Part shown: one piece after another, positions 43,943-52,986 of the stretch | How positions within the stretch are numbered: position 1 is the first letter of the stretch | How the letters are laid out: every line of letters starts with the position of its first letter | NCBI GenBank assembly: GCA_017417055.1 | Contig: JAFPZX010000197.1 | Coordinates: 1 to 64,000, forward strand | Reading direction: 5' to 3' | DNA: 64,000 bases | DNA from: Anaerolineaceae bacterium | GTDB lineage: Bacteria; Chloroflexota; Anaerolineae; Anaerolineales; Anaerolineaceae | Notes under the pieces: model-generated | What the model was told of the DNA's origin: nothing | The model's input: the letters and a program-made list of their open reading frames with translations, nothing else | Databases searched by the model: none | Position numbers and translations under genes: made by a program

Positions 43943-46567
43943 ATGGCTGAACAGGACGAAAAACAAAAACAGATTCAGGGACCGGAAGAGCAGCCCGAGC
44001 AGGAGAAACAAACTGCTCCGGAATCAGCTGTCTGGGAGCTTCCCAACAGCGTGATGGCCGGTATGCCAACACCTCCGCCTCCGCCCGAGACACCCAACAG
44101 CGTGATGCGTGAGATGCTGAGTGAGCAGAATTTATCAGGCGATGCGGCAGGAAACCGCTTTCCCGCCGGGTTTGTTCCCGGTATGCCCAATTCGGTTATG
44201 AGAGAAATGGACAACCGCGGAGGATATGATTTTTCATCTCTGCAATTCCAGGTCAATTCAGCAAATAGTCCCCAAGGCGAATTCGCTCCCTCTTTGCCTT
44301 CTCATGAGCTGTCTCATAACTTCCGACAAAAAATAGTTCCCAACCATGTCAGTCTTTCCGTACCGGGCAGCGTTGTACAAAGGGATCCCGGGAATAGAAA
44401 CAAAAAGTCAGATCCGAAGCCAGGTTCAACATCGGAAAATTCCGTCAACGAAGAAACCTTTAAAGGTTTATTCGTTAAGATCGATGGAAAATGGACAGAA
44501 GCAGCAACAGCTGAGGCGAAAATCAGAAGCGAACGTGAGGAAGCCAGACGCAATTCTCTAACAACGACAACGACAGTTCAAGAAGAGGATCCGAATGTTC
44601 CGCCCCAGAGTAAAAATAACGGGGAAGTCCTGCGTGATAATGTAACAAAATTATGGGTCGAAAGAGCCGGTGAGAAATTATTTGTATATATAGACGGTAG
44701 TTGGATAGATGCAGTAGAGCGGGATTCCTTACCACAGGGAGAAATTGCTGAAGATCAGAGTAGTTCGGAATCGGGCGAAAACCTGATTGATATGAAACCG
44801 CGGGAGGATTCCGGTAAAGGGGATAACGGTGACATAATCGGAAACGATGAACCTTTGACAGAAGATGTAGGGGAATCCAATCAGTCGGGAAGAAACGTCG
44901 TCGGCAGATTTAATATTAATTCCCGGGAAGACGCCTGGGATGCAGCAGGCGAAATTTTCGGAATGGGATCGAGATGGCGGTTTTTCTCGAAGCCATTAAC
45001 CGACGATCAAATCGACGGTATGGCGGCTTTATACAAATTTCATGCCGGAAGCGGTGTAAAATTCCCAACCGAAGGTAAGATCGTGGCAGCTCCGATAAAC
45101 AGTGCTTTGAGCGAGACCAATAACGCAGTCGATAGGGCCTCGGGTGGTGCGGATAAGATTGAAAACGACGGGCCCTTATCCGATTCTTTATCCGGCTCTC
45201 CTCAAAATTCCAGTAATCAGATCATCGAGCAGGAACCAGATTTGATCGCTGAACGAGGTGATCAAGATCAGGTAATTAGACAGGTTCCCAAAGTGCTGTC
45301 TTACGGAAGATATCGGGGATTGGGTGCCGGTTGGAAAACCAGTAAAAAACATCTCGGCAATTCCATGATTGCACAAAATATCGGTATGGGCGCAAGCGCT
45401 TTCGGACGGCAGGGGGTATTGCTGAATAATTATCAGTATCATGTGTCTCAGAGCGCAAAAATCAATTTGCCCATCTGGGATCAAAGCAAATGGAAATTGC
45501 CAACCTCCGGTAACCCTGTCAAAGACAGCAACGGTCATATTGTAAGTTCAGGCGAGTATGATCCCTATGTCAACTATGTCGCACCGATTACCGGCGCGGC
45601 GCTCGGCGCTTATGGAGTCGCCACCGGATTTACAAGTATGGTCCACGGGCTCAATGATACAATCCGAAATCGCCAAAATGTTGCTGCAGGGGCAAGCCGT
45701 TGGGATGCTGCTCAATCCGGTCTGGATACAGTTGCTGCCGCATCTTCAACCATGTCGAGCGCCTGGGGATTGGTGCAGAATATTGGTAATATCGCAGGAC
45801 CGGCAACATCTACATTCGGTGATGCGGCTCATGCGATTCCCGGTCTGAGTATTGTTAGCGGGGCTGCAAATGCCATCAGCGGGACCGCACAGGCAATCCG
45901 GGGAAGAAAGACCAGAAGTGAGCTTAACGCTGCGGGCAAATTGCTTGATGAAATCGAACCGCCGGAAGAATCGAATAATTCTCAATCCTCTAATCGGCCG
46001 CTGACGGATCAGGAGAAACTGCGGATGATCATGAAGCAGGGGCATAAGACCGCGGTATTTAATATGTGGAGCGGTGGACTGAAAGCTGTTTCCGGCGGCC
46101 TTACTGCTGCCTCCGGAATCGCGTCACTGGTTGGAGCGGCGCCGGTAGCCGCGGGTATCCAGGGGGTTGCCGCGGTTCTGAATATCGCAAGAACCATATT
46201 CGAACGGGTATATAAGAGCAAGATGCGCAATTCGATCGTGGCAGAGGAATATAACATTAATTGGGATAAGGAAATGAAAGCTGTCTACGCTATGATCAAA
46301 CGATATAATTCAAGATTCAGCGTTCGTGACAAGGATGTCCGAAGAGTTATTCTCAAAGCTCACGGCTCTAAAGACGCGACCCGAACAGCGGCTTACAACA
46401 CGATCAAATTGAACCGTGCGCAATACCTGATCAACGTAGCCACGGATAGAACCAGTCGTTTCCAAAAGGTGGCTGATATGGTGATCGAGGCAATGGGCGT
46501 TCACAAGATCAACGGAAAAAATTATGCAGCCGGTGCGGCAAAACTGCTGGCGGAGAAACTGGGGTAA
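43943..46567 (+). CDS. Unrecognised 874-residue protein with PNSVM repeats
   Basis: No signal peptide and no known family. The N-terminal 120 residues are disordered and Pro/Gln/Glu-rich, with PNSVM at residues 34-38, 51-55 and 82-86 (the last two as PNSVMREM). Two related motifs, VKIDGKWTEA (about 178) and VYIDGSWIDA (about 249), suggest a duplicated small beta unit. The C-terminal half is Ala/Gly-rich and amphipathic (YVAPITGAALGAYGVATGFTSMV, GGLKAVSGGLTAASGIASLVGAAPVAAG), like membrane-active toxin or cargo proteins, and ends in a helical domain. A secreted effector or cargo is the working hypothesis; no secretion machinery is encoded in the window. The small gene at 46720 follows in the same direction. 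Confidence 0.75.
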   Translation: MAEQDEKQKQIQGPEEQPEQEKQTAPESAVWELPNSVMAGMPTPPPPPETPNSVMREMLSEQNLSGDAAGNRFPAGFVPGMPNSVMREMDNRGGYDFSSLQFQVNSANSPQGEFAPSLPSHELSHNFRQKIVPNHVSLSVPGSVVQRDPGNRNKKSDPKPGSTSENSVNEETFKGLFVKIDGKWTEAATAEAKIRSEREEARRNSLTTTTTVQEEDPNVPPQSKNNGEVLRDNVTKLWVERAGEKLFVYIDGSWIDAVERDSLPQGEIAEDQSSSESGENLIDMKPREDSGKGDNGDIIGNDEPLTEDVGESNQSGRNVVGRFNINSREDAWDAAGEIFGMGSRWRFFSKPLTDDQIDGMAALYKFHAGSGVKFPTEGKIVAAPINSALSETNNAVDRASGGADKIENDGPLSDSLSGSPQNSSNQIIEQEPDLIAERGDQDQVIRQVPKVLSYGRYRGLGAGWKTSKKHLGNSMIAQNIGMGASAFGRQGVLLNNYQYHVSQSAKINLPIWDQSKWKLPTSGNPVKDSNGHIVSSGEYDPYVNYVAPITGAALGAYGVATGFTSMVHGLNDTIRNRQNVAAGASRWDAAQSGLDTVAAASSTMSSAWGLVQNIGNIAGPATSTFGDAAHAIPGLSIVSGAANAISGTAQAIRGRKTRSELNAAGKLLDEIEPPEESNNSQSSNRPLTDQEKLRMIMKQGHKTAVFNMWSGGLKAVSGGLTAASGIASLVGAAPVAAGIQGVAAVLNIARTIFERVYKSKMRNSIVAEEYNINWDKEMKAVYAMIKRYNSRFSVRDKDVRRVILKAHGSKDATRTAAYNTIKLNRAQYLINVATDRTSRFQKVADMVIEAMGVHKINGKNYAAGAAKLLAEKLG

Positions 46568-46569
46568 AA

Positions 46570-46700
46570 TCAAAATCAGAAATCAGAAATCGGAAATCAG
46601 AAATAAGGAAAGCAATGATTAATTGAATTTCAGGGAAGGTTTTTACGCAAAGCGCAGAACTGTCCAACAGCCTTCACAGGAATTAATCAGCGTTTCCTAA
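46570..46700. repeat. Short direct repeats followed by a family-B palindrome
   Basis: 46570-46606 is four to five copies of an AATCAGAAATC-like unit. From 46605 a family-B element follows: AAGGAAAGCAATGATTAATTGAATTT...GGTTTTTACGCAAAGCGCAGAACTGTCC...AGGAATTAATCAGCGTTTCC. Confidence 0.65.
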
Positions 46701-46719
46701 AAAATCAGAAATGGGAAAT

Positions 46720-47184
46720 AGGAATATGGATATTAAAGTTTTTTTTACTGAATTGGAAGCGTTGCTGAAGAAAATGGAGTATGAGACGGCCACGCTGGAG
46801 GGGGATGATATTCAGCTGGGTGATACCCTGCGGGCAATGCTTCCGGTTGACGAAGCGGGAAATGCGGTTTTGCTGGAAGTCATGGCGCTTCCATATACCG
46901 ATGACGCGCTGATTCTTCAAATTTATTCGACGATGATCGCGGAAATCGGTCCGGGATATGAAGCGCTCAAAGAAATGCTGCTGGACTGGAACCTGATGGC
47001 TCCCATCGGCGCTTTCGGGATCTATCGCCCGCAGCGGCAGTTTTACCATAAATACAACTATCCGATCCCGACAGAGGGCGATCCGAAACAAATGGCAGTT
47101 GAAATCTTTTATATCATCCACCTGATTCAGGATACGATCGCGAACATTTTCCCCGACGCGGTCCGCCTTTCCGGAAATTTGTAA
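46720..47184 (+). CDS. Small acidic protein, possible chaperone/YbjN-like fold
   Basis: About 154 residues from the ATG at 46720 (an in-frame ATG at 46705 lies in short-repeat DNA). Pattern: N-terminal helix DIKVFFTELEALLKKMEY, beta strands (AMLPVDEAGNAVLLEVMALPY, ALILQIYSTMI), helix EALKEMLLDWNLMAPIGAFGIYRPQRQFYHKYNYPI, and C-terminal helix MAVEIFYIIHLIQDTIANIF. Order and size resemble the YbjN/type III chaperone-like fold, which binds partner proteins. Its place after the putative cargo protein makes a chaperone role attractive, but this is inference. Confidence 0.65.
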   Translation, partial: RNMDIKVFFTELEALLKKMEYETATLEGDDIQLGDTLRAMLPVDEAGNAVLLEVMALPYTDDALILQIYSTMIAEIGPGYEALKEMLLDWNLMAPIGAFGIYRPQRQFYHKYNYPIPTEGDPKQMAVEIFYIIHLIQDTIANIFPDAVRLSGNL

Positions 47185-47220
47185 TATAGTGGTCAGTGGT
47201 CAGTGGTCTAAAGGAGAGAA

Positions 47221-48807
47221 ATGATGAAAAAAGTGTTGATTTTTCTGCTGCTCTTGATTGCAGTTCTGCCATCTGCGGTTCTGGCGGATGATTTGTCGGA
47301 CGTGATGCAGAACGGTGTTTTGCGGTTGGGTTCCGCACCGGAATATATCCCCTTTGTCTTTTATGATGAGGACGGAAACATGTCCGGGATCGATATTGCC
47401 CTCATCGAAGAGGTCGGACGCCGGATGGGTGTAAAGGTTCAGACAGTCGATATCGCCTTTGACGGGCTGATTGATTCTCTCAACATCGGTCAGGTGGATA
47501 TTATCGGCCGCGGCATGTCCAAAACGCCAAAACGGGAAGAACTGATTGATTTTTCCCGTGTTTACTACAAAGGCCAGGCACAGTTCATCGCACTCGCCTC
47601 GCTGCCCAAACCGTCTGTGACAGATCTGACATCTTTCAGCGGGCTGAAGATCGGTGTCCAAAAGGCGACCAGCTTTGAGCAATGGATCCGGGATAATCTG
47701 GTCAGCGGCGGATATGCGGACCTTAAAAATATCTATCTCTATGCCAACGCAGAAGACCTTGTGAAAGCGCTCGATCGCAAGAATGTGGATCTGATCGTTC
47801 TTGACCAGGACGTTTATGAAATGCGGTACAAGGAATCCGGAAATTATCAGGTCTTTTATGACGGGTTTCTGAATGAAGATTACGCTTTCGGTCTGCAAAA
47901 AGGTTCCTCTCTGACAGCAGTCGTCAACCAGCATCTTACCGACATGATGAAAGATGGAACTGCACAGGAAATCGCAAACCGCTATTTTTCCATGAATTTT
48001 GCTGATAATGATTCTGTGATCACCCATCCGACGGCTGCTCCGACAGCTGCTCCGATCATCATTCCGACCCAGCCAGCACCTGTTTCCTGCATTAACTCCA
48101 TGACCTTTGTTTCTGATGTGACGATCACGGACGGACATCAGGTCTCTCCGGGTGAACACTTCCGGAAAACCTGGCGTGTTTACAACAACGGAACCTGCGC
48201 CTGGACGCCGCAGTATTCCTTTGTTTATGTTTCCGGTGACCAGATGAGCGGAAATAACATCAATATTCCGACAACTGTCGCTATGGGACAGACATTTGAC
48301 ATTTCCGTAGACTTGATCGCTCCTTCAAATCCCGGAACTTATAAGGGGTATTGGCAGATGCGTGCACCGCAGGGAACTAATTTCGGTGAAACGATCTGGG
48401 TGAAGGTACGCGTGCCGGGCAGTGGACCGCAGCCGCAGCCGGTTTATCCGACTCCCACACCGGACGACGGACAGCATTATAAACCAATCTACATCAACTC
48501 ATTCTACTCCAATTCTTATGAGGGCTATCCGGAAGACTGCATCACTGTCTACTGGTCTACCAGCGGAGCCTCCAATGTGGAGATATTGGTTGATGGTCAA
48601 TCCGTTTACCAGTGGGATCCTGCGAATGGTTCCCGGCAAATCTGCGATCTGATCAGCAATATCGGTACGCATGATATCCAACTGCATGCCCTGAATGTGG
48701 TCACGGATTCCTGGTCTTCCTTTATGTATACCACTTATGAACACGCGACGGGATTGCTCACCCCAGTTCCTGATGAAGAATATGCCACAGGGCTGATCTT
48801 CCCGTAA
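47221..48807 (+). CDS. Solute-binding protein (family 3) with NBR1-like Ig domain
   Basis: A 528-residue exported protein. Signal peptide 1-23; family-3 periplasmic-type binding domain about 25-255 (VLRLGSAPEYIPFVFYDEDGNMSGIDIALIEEVGRRMG, then MSKTPKREELIDFSRVYY), as in polar amino-acid binding proteins; linker PTAAPTAAPIIIPTQPAP near 270; NBR1-type Ig-like domain about 283-397 (SPGEHFRKTWRVYNNGTCAWTP, NPGTYKGYWQMRAPQG); second Pro/Thr linker; and a C-terminal beta domain about 420-528 (ITVYWSTSGASNVEILVDGQ). No permease or ATPase gene adjoins it, so it may be a surface receptor or adhesin-like binder rather than an importer part. AAAGGAGAG precedes the start. The interval 47186-47208 is GTGGTCA direct repeats. 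Confidence 0.88.
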   Translation: MMKKVLIFLLLLIAVLPSAVLADDLSDVMQNGVLRLGSAPEYIPFVFYDEDGNMSGIDIALIEEVGRRMGVKVQTVDIAFDGLIDSLNIGQVDIIGRGMSKTPKREELIDFSRVYYKGQAQFIALASLPKPSVTDLTSFSGLKIGVQKATSFEQWIRDNLVSGGYADLKNIYLYANAEDLVKALDRKNVDLIVLDQDVYEMRYKESGNYQVFYDGFLNEDYAFGLQKGSSLTAVVNQHLTDMMKDGTAQEIANRYFSMNFADNDSVITHPTAAPTAAPIIIPTQPAPVSCINSMTFVSDVTITDGHQVSPGEHFRKTWRVYNNGTCAWTPQYSFVYVSGDQMSGNNINIPTTVAMGQTFDISVDLIAPSNPGTYKGYWQMRAPQGTNFGETIWVKVRVPGSGPQPQPVYPTPTPDDGQHYKPIYINSFYSNSYEGYPEDCITVYWSTSGASNVEILVDGQSVYQWDPANGSRQICDLISNIGTHDIQLHALNVVTDSWSSFMYTTYEHATGLLTPVPDEEYATGLIFP

Positions 48808-48846
48808 AGAAAAAAGCAGCATTGCGTGTGGTTCGTAAATAGTAAC

Positions 48847-48879
48847 GGGGACTGTTCCTTTTATGATGGGACAGTCCCC
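48847..48879. repeat. Palindrome, family E
   Basis: GGGGACTGTTCC (48847-48858), loop TTTTATGAT, GGGACAGTCCCC (48868-48879). Likely terminator of the preceding gene. The rest of 48808-49140 contains a family-B element and no gene. Confidence 0.65.
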
Positions 48880-49020
48880 ATCTTTCTTCCTTGACATGTA
48901 TTATATTCTTGTTTTATAATTGATAAAAATTGAGTAATTAAATATATCTTTGTCTAAATAGCAAAGAAGAAAGTGTTTGTCCGGTGATGATTACTCCGAC
49001 CAATTCACGTGATTCCATCC

Positions 49021-49114
49021 CTAAGGAAGCACTGATTGTTTGTGTTCGGGGACGGTTTTTGTGCAAAGCGCAGAACTGCCCTCTAACCTTTTCGGGAATT
49101 AATCAGTGTTTTCC
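49021..49114. repeat. Palindromic element, family B
   Basis: CTAAGGAAGCACTGATTG...CGGGGACGGTTTTTGTGCAAAGCGCAGAACTGCCC...CGGGAATTAATCAGTGTTTTCC. It ends 26 bases before the LysR start codon, so it occupies the promoter region of that gene. Confidence 0.65.
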
Positions 49115-49140
49115 ACAATCTCATAGTAAGGAATGTCAAC

Positions 49141-50025
49141 ATGGATACTGAAAAATATAAAGCCCTGATCTGCGCCATTGATACCGGCAGTCTGACGGCA
49201 GCGGCAGAACAGCTGGGCTATACTCCTTCCGGTATCAGCCGCAGCGTTGCCTCGGTGGAAGAGCAGTTTGGGTTCCCGCTGCTTGTCCGGGCAAAAAGCG
49301 GCGTGACGCCAACGGAGGAATGTACACAGCTGCTGCCGCTCATCCGCAGCCTGCTGCACATCCAGGACCAGCTTCAGCAGACCGCGGATCGGATTTGCAG
49401 TCTTGAAACCGGATCCATTACTGTTGGAACCGCTTATCCGATCTATGACCAGATTCTTTCAAAAGGGATCGTAGCCTTCCGTAAGATCCATCCAAATATC
49501 AGCATTCGTCTTATTGAGGGAACCTCGAGTGCCCTCAGCAGTCAGCTGAATCAGCATGCTCTTGACTTTTGCATCATCAGTCAGCGTGAAAATATTCCGG
49601 TATTCCATCCGCTTTGCCGCGACAGCATCACCGCCTGGGTTCCGAAAAGTCATCCGGCAGTTTTTCGCGGCATATATAAGGTGTCGGACCTTTGGAATGA
49701 TGATTATATTGAGCTTTACCCGGATCTGGAGACGGACAACTCGCTTTTTCTCGAAAAAAATGATCTGCATCCCAACATTTGCGCGGCAACATCTGATGTC
49801 TACGCGGCTTATGCCATGGTGGAGGCCGGCCTGGGTGTGGTGCTGATCAATACACTGCTTTCACGGCGTTGGCAGGGTGATGTTATCTCGCTGCCGCTGG
49901 ACAGTTCTTCTGATTTTGAAATCGGCATCGCGGCAAAATCTGCTGAAGAAAGTTCTCCGGCAGCTCGTGAATTTCTAAGCTTCATTCTTCCGGAGCTAAA
50001 AAGTGCCGATATCCGCAGATTTTAG
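49141..50025 (+). CDS. LysR-family transcriptional regulator
   Basis: A 294-residue LysR-type regulator: N-terminal winged helix (YKALICAIDTGSLTAAAEQLGYTPSGISRSVASVEEQFGFPLLVR) and a type 2 periplasmic-binding-like effector domain (SITVGTAYPIYDQILSKGIVAFRKIHPNISIRLIEG to the end). It precedes the L-cysteine desulfidase gene in the same orientation, with two palindromic repeats (50060 and 50139) between, so control of that gene is plausible but unproven. Confidence 0.9.
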   Translation: MDTEKYKALICAIDTGSLTAAAEQLGYTPSGISRSVASVEEQFGFPLLVRAKSGVTPTEECTQLLPLIRSLLHIQDQLQQTADRICSLETGSITVGTAYPIYDQILSKGIVAFRKIHPNISIRLIEGTSSALSSQLNQHALDFCIISQRENIPVFHPLCRDSITAWVPKSHPAVFRGIYKVSDLWNDDYIELYPDLETDNSLFLEKNDLHPNICAATSDVYAAYAMVEAGLGVVLINTLLSRRWQGDVISLPLDSSSDFEIGIAAKSAEESSPAAREFLSFILPELKSADIRRF

Positions 50026-50059
50026 GAATGATAATCGTATCATTTCAGAATCCTCAGCG

Positions 50060-50231
50060 GCGCACATGTGGACAGGCACACTCGTGTCGGCTTTTCGGCA
50101 CAAGATGCCAGTCCCCAAGTGCTCCAATAATATTTTTCTGAGGAAATGCTGATTAATTCCCGAGAAGAAGGGCGGACATTCTGAGCTTTGCGCAAAACCG
50201 TCCCTGCCCCTCAATTAATCAGTTCTTCTCT
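50060..50231. repeat. Family-D and family-B palindromes in series
   Basis: 50060-50125 is family D (GCACATGTGGACAGGCACACTCGTGTCGG / GGCACAAGATGCCAGTCCCCAAGTGC). 50139-50231 is family B (TGAGGAAATGCTGATTAATTCCCGAGAA...CTTTGCGCAAAACCGTCCC...TCAATTAATCAGTTCTTC). They fill the space before the cysteine desulfidase gene. Confidence 0.65.
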
Positions 50232-50250
50232 AAAAGGAAAGGAGCAGATC

Positions 50251-51549
50251 ATGTCAAATCAAAAACCTTTTTATGACGACTTTACCCTGATTCTGAAAGC
50301 TGAACTGTTGACCGCGCTGGGCTGCACCGAGCCGATTTGTATTGCCTATTGCAGTGCGGTGATGCGCCTATCTCTTGGTACAGAACCGGAAAAAATCCAG
50401 GTGTTTTGTTCCGGCAATCTGGTGAAAAATGCGAAAGGAGCTACTGTACCCAACAGCGGTGGACTGAAAGGAATTGCCGCTTCTGCTATTCTCGGTGCGG
50501 TGGGTGGAGATCCTTCCAAACAACTGGAGCTTCTCACCGCTGTGACGCCGGAACAGATTGCCCATACCAAGACCCTCCTTAACAATGAAATCTGTGAGGT
50601 TTCCCTGTTGGAACATGAAGATGATAAGCTCCAGGTCATTGTACGTGGAACTGCGGCAGGACATACCGCTGAAGCTGAGCTGAAATATACCCATACGTAT
50701 ATCTGTCGTGTCGAACGGGATGGGGTATCTTATCCCTTTGTGAATCCCGGAAATAATGCTTCTGCTGCCTCTTCTGATGAGAATTCAGAATCGCTTTATG
50801 ATGGACTTTCTATACGGAAAATTATTGATTTTGTCGAAAATGTAGATCCGGATAAAACCGGACTCCGTGAAATAATTCAGCGGCAGATCCGCTGTAATAC
50901 AGCGATCTCAGATGAAGGCCTTCATGGTGAGTGGGGTGCATCGGTTGGGAAAATCATTCTGCGACGCGGGAACAGTGTACCGATTCGTGCAACCGCGGCA
51001 GCCGCTGCGGGGTCGGATGCCCGTATGAGCGGCTGTGAACTGCCGGTGGTGATCAATTCCGGTTCCGGCAACCAGGGCATTACTGTCACGATGCCGGTGG
51101 TTACTTATGCTAAAGAACTTGGAAAAAGCGAAGATGATCTGATTCGTGCTCTAATGCTTGCGAATCTGGTCGCGATCCATATCAAAGCGTCTTACGGCAG
51201 GCTCTCGGCCTTTTGCGGTGCAGTGAGTGCCGCTACCGGCAGCGGAGCCGGGATCACCTGGCTTGCAGGCGGGACGTATGAGCAGATTTGTGCTACCATC
51301 ACGAATACTCTTGGGACGATTTCCGGAATGGTATGTGATGGAGCAAAACCTTCCTGTGCATCCAAAATTGCCTCTGCTGTGGATACCGCTATTCTTGCAC
51401 ATGAAATGGCAATGGCCGGCAAGCTGTTCCACTCCGGCGATGGACTGATAAAAGATAACATCGAAGCGACGATTCGTTCGGTTGGCCGAATGGCTGCGGA
51501 AGGAATGGTTATTACAGATCAGAAAATACTTGAATTGATGTTAGAATAA
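50251..51549 (+). CDS. cyuA: L-cysteine desulfidase family protein (CyuA/YhaM, UPF0597)
   Basis: A 432-residue protein of the serine-dehydratase-alpha-like CyuA/YhaM family, an oxygen-labile Fe-S enzyme that breaks L-cysteine down to pyruvate, ammonia and sulfide. Family features: LLTALGCTEPICIAYCSA, PNSGGLKGIAASAILG, NSGSGNQGITVTMPVV and GMVCDGAKPSCASKIASAV with the cluster cysteines. The start at 50251 has AAAGGAGCAG upstream; an in-frame start at 50188 would read repeat DNA. The MBOAT gene starts four bases after its stop. Confidence 0.85.
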   Translation: MSNQKPFYDDFTLILKAELLTALGCTEPICIAYCSAVMRLSLGTEPEKIQVFCSGNLVKNAKGATVPNSGGLKGIAASAILGAVGGDPSKQLELLTAVTPEQIAHTKTLLNNEICEVSLLEHEDDKLQVIVRGTAAGHTAEAELKYTHTYICRVERDGVSYPFVNPGNNASAASSDENSESLYDGLSIRKIIDFVENVDPDKTGLREIIQRQIRCNTAISDEGLHGEWGASVGKIILRRGNSVPIRATAAAAAGSDARMSGCELPVVINSGSGNQGITVTMPVVTYAKELGKSEDDLIRALMLANLVAIHIKASYGRLSAFCGAVSAATGSGAGITWLAGGTYEQICATITNTLGTISGMVCDGAKPSCASKIASAVDTAILAHEMAMAGKLFHSGDGLIKDNIEATIRSVGRMAAEGMVITDQKILELMLE

Positions 51550-51553
51550 AGTG

Positions 51554-52975
51554 ATGATGACATTTACCACTCCTCAATTTGTCTTTACTATGCTTACATT
51601 CCTAATATGCTGGCATTTGCTGCCGCATATTGTCAAAAAGCCGGCTTTATTATTGTTCAGTTATTATTATGCCTATTTGTTAGGCGGATTCTGGACTATA
51701 GGCGTTTTGGCCGCAGCAACAGTACTGACTTATTTCTGGGCGTTTTTATTAGCGAAATCTTCCCATAAAAAAATCCTATTATTCTTATATATTTTTATTT
51801 TTGTTGCTTTGCTGATTTATGAAAAAGATACAGCGATCCTGATCGAGACAGCATCAAAATTTATTGATACCGGTAATTTCACGCTGAAAGTTGTAAATAT
51901 GATAGGCGTGTCTTATTATGTTCTTTCAGCAATGGCTTATATCATTGACATATATCGTGGTAAAGAAACTCCTGACAAAAATCTCATTGATTTAGCTGTC
52001 TGGCTGGTTTTCTTCCCAAAAATTATTGCGGGACCTATCGAAAGACATGCTCATTTTAAAAATGAGTTGGATCGCATTACTGAATGTAAATTTGATTTTG
52101 AGCGGATCAAAAGAGGCCTGCTGATTTGTGCACGCGGATATTTTTATAAAATCATGATAGCCGACAGAATTGCGAATTTTGTCAATATAATGTTCCCGAA
52201 TGCTTCTGATTACCATGGTTTTATATTATTTTTTGCCATGATTGCCTGCTCTATACAAATTTATTGTGACTTCGCGGGATATTCTTTAATTGCTTATGGC
52301 ATTGCATATGCCATTGATATTCGAATTACGAATAATTTTAATCTCCCGTTTTTTTCTGCCAGCATTCGGGAATTATGGAAGCGATGGCATATCTCTTTTT
52401 CTACCTGGATCAAAGATTATATTTATATTCCTTTGGGTGGGAGCAGAAAAGGGAAAATAAGGCAATATATTAATCTTTTGATTTCATTTGTCATAAGCGG
52501 TGCCTGGCATGGTCCCGGGGTAAATTATATGATCTGGGGTGGACTTAATGGGGTATTTCAAATATTTGAACAATTGGTCCTGGACAAAATAAAGATACCT
52601 AAGTTTATCAGAATCATAATTACATTTTTGCAATTCAGTTTTGCTGTTATCTTTTTCAGAGCAGATACATTTCAAAATGCAAAAATATTCATCAAGCGAA
52701 TGCTGACTATTAAATCTGTTAAAATATTGGCGGAAGGGGATATTTCAGCTTTAGGATTGGATATCAAGGATTGGTATGTCCTTTTTATCTCATTCGGAAT
52801 CGCGTTTATTGGGGAATTGCTTCAATATAAAGGCATAAGTCTGTATAAAACACTTCAAAGTAAAAACATTGTGATACGCTGGACTTGTTATTATGCGATA
52901 ATCGTAATACTCACCGTTTTCGGAATTTATGGCAACAATTTCGACATCAATAATTTTATTTATTTCAACTTCTGA
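51554..52975 (+). CDS. MBOAT family O-acyltransferase (AlgI/DltB-like)
   Basis: About 473 residues, around ten membrane helices. The MBOAT core is clear: GVSYYVLSAMAYIIDIYRGK, FPKIIAGPIERH, IYCDFAGYSLIAYGIAYAI, LWKRWHISFSTWIKDYIYIPLGGSRKG and the catalytic His in ISGAWHGPGVNYMIWGG. Such proteins pass acetyl groups across the membrane to polysaccharide or teichoic-acid-like acceptors, with a partner such as the SGNH-type protein encoded next. Starts at 51551 (GTG), 51554 and 51557 are equivalent. The gene is clearly richer in A+T than cyuA just upstream, which suggests a separate origin. Confidence 0.92.
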   Translation: MMTFTTPQFVFTMLTFLICWHLLPHIVKKPALLLFSYYYAYLLGGFWTIGVLAAATVLTYFWAFLLAKSSHKKILLFLYIFIFVALLIYEKDTAILIETASKFIDTGNFTLKVVNMIGVSYYVLSAMAYIIDIYRGKETPDKNLIDLAVWLVFFPKIIAGPIERHAHFKNELDRITECKFDFERIKRGLLICARGYFYKIMIADRIANFVNIMFPNASDYHGFILFFAMIACSIQIYCDFAGYSLIAYGIAYAIDIRITNNFNLPFFSASIRELWKRWHISFSTWIKDYIYIPLGGSRKGKIRQYINLLISFVISGAWHGPGVNYMIWGGLNGVFQIFEQLVLDKIKIPKFIRIIITFLQFSFAVIFFRADTFQNAKIFIKRMLTIKSVKILAEGDISALGLDIKDWYVLFISFGIAFIGELLQYKGISLYKTLQSKNIVIRWTCYYAIIVILTVFGIYGNNFDINNFIYFNF

Positions 52976-52986
52976 TTCATACGTTT

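Noticed and set aside
17863-47184. Contractile injection, phage-tail or type VI system encoded in the window
   Set aside because: No sheath, tube, baseplate, spike or AAA-ATPase genes are present; only cargo-like proteins of uncertain nature were seen.
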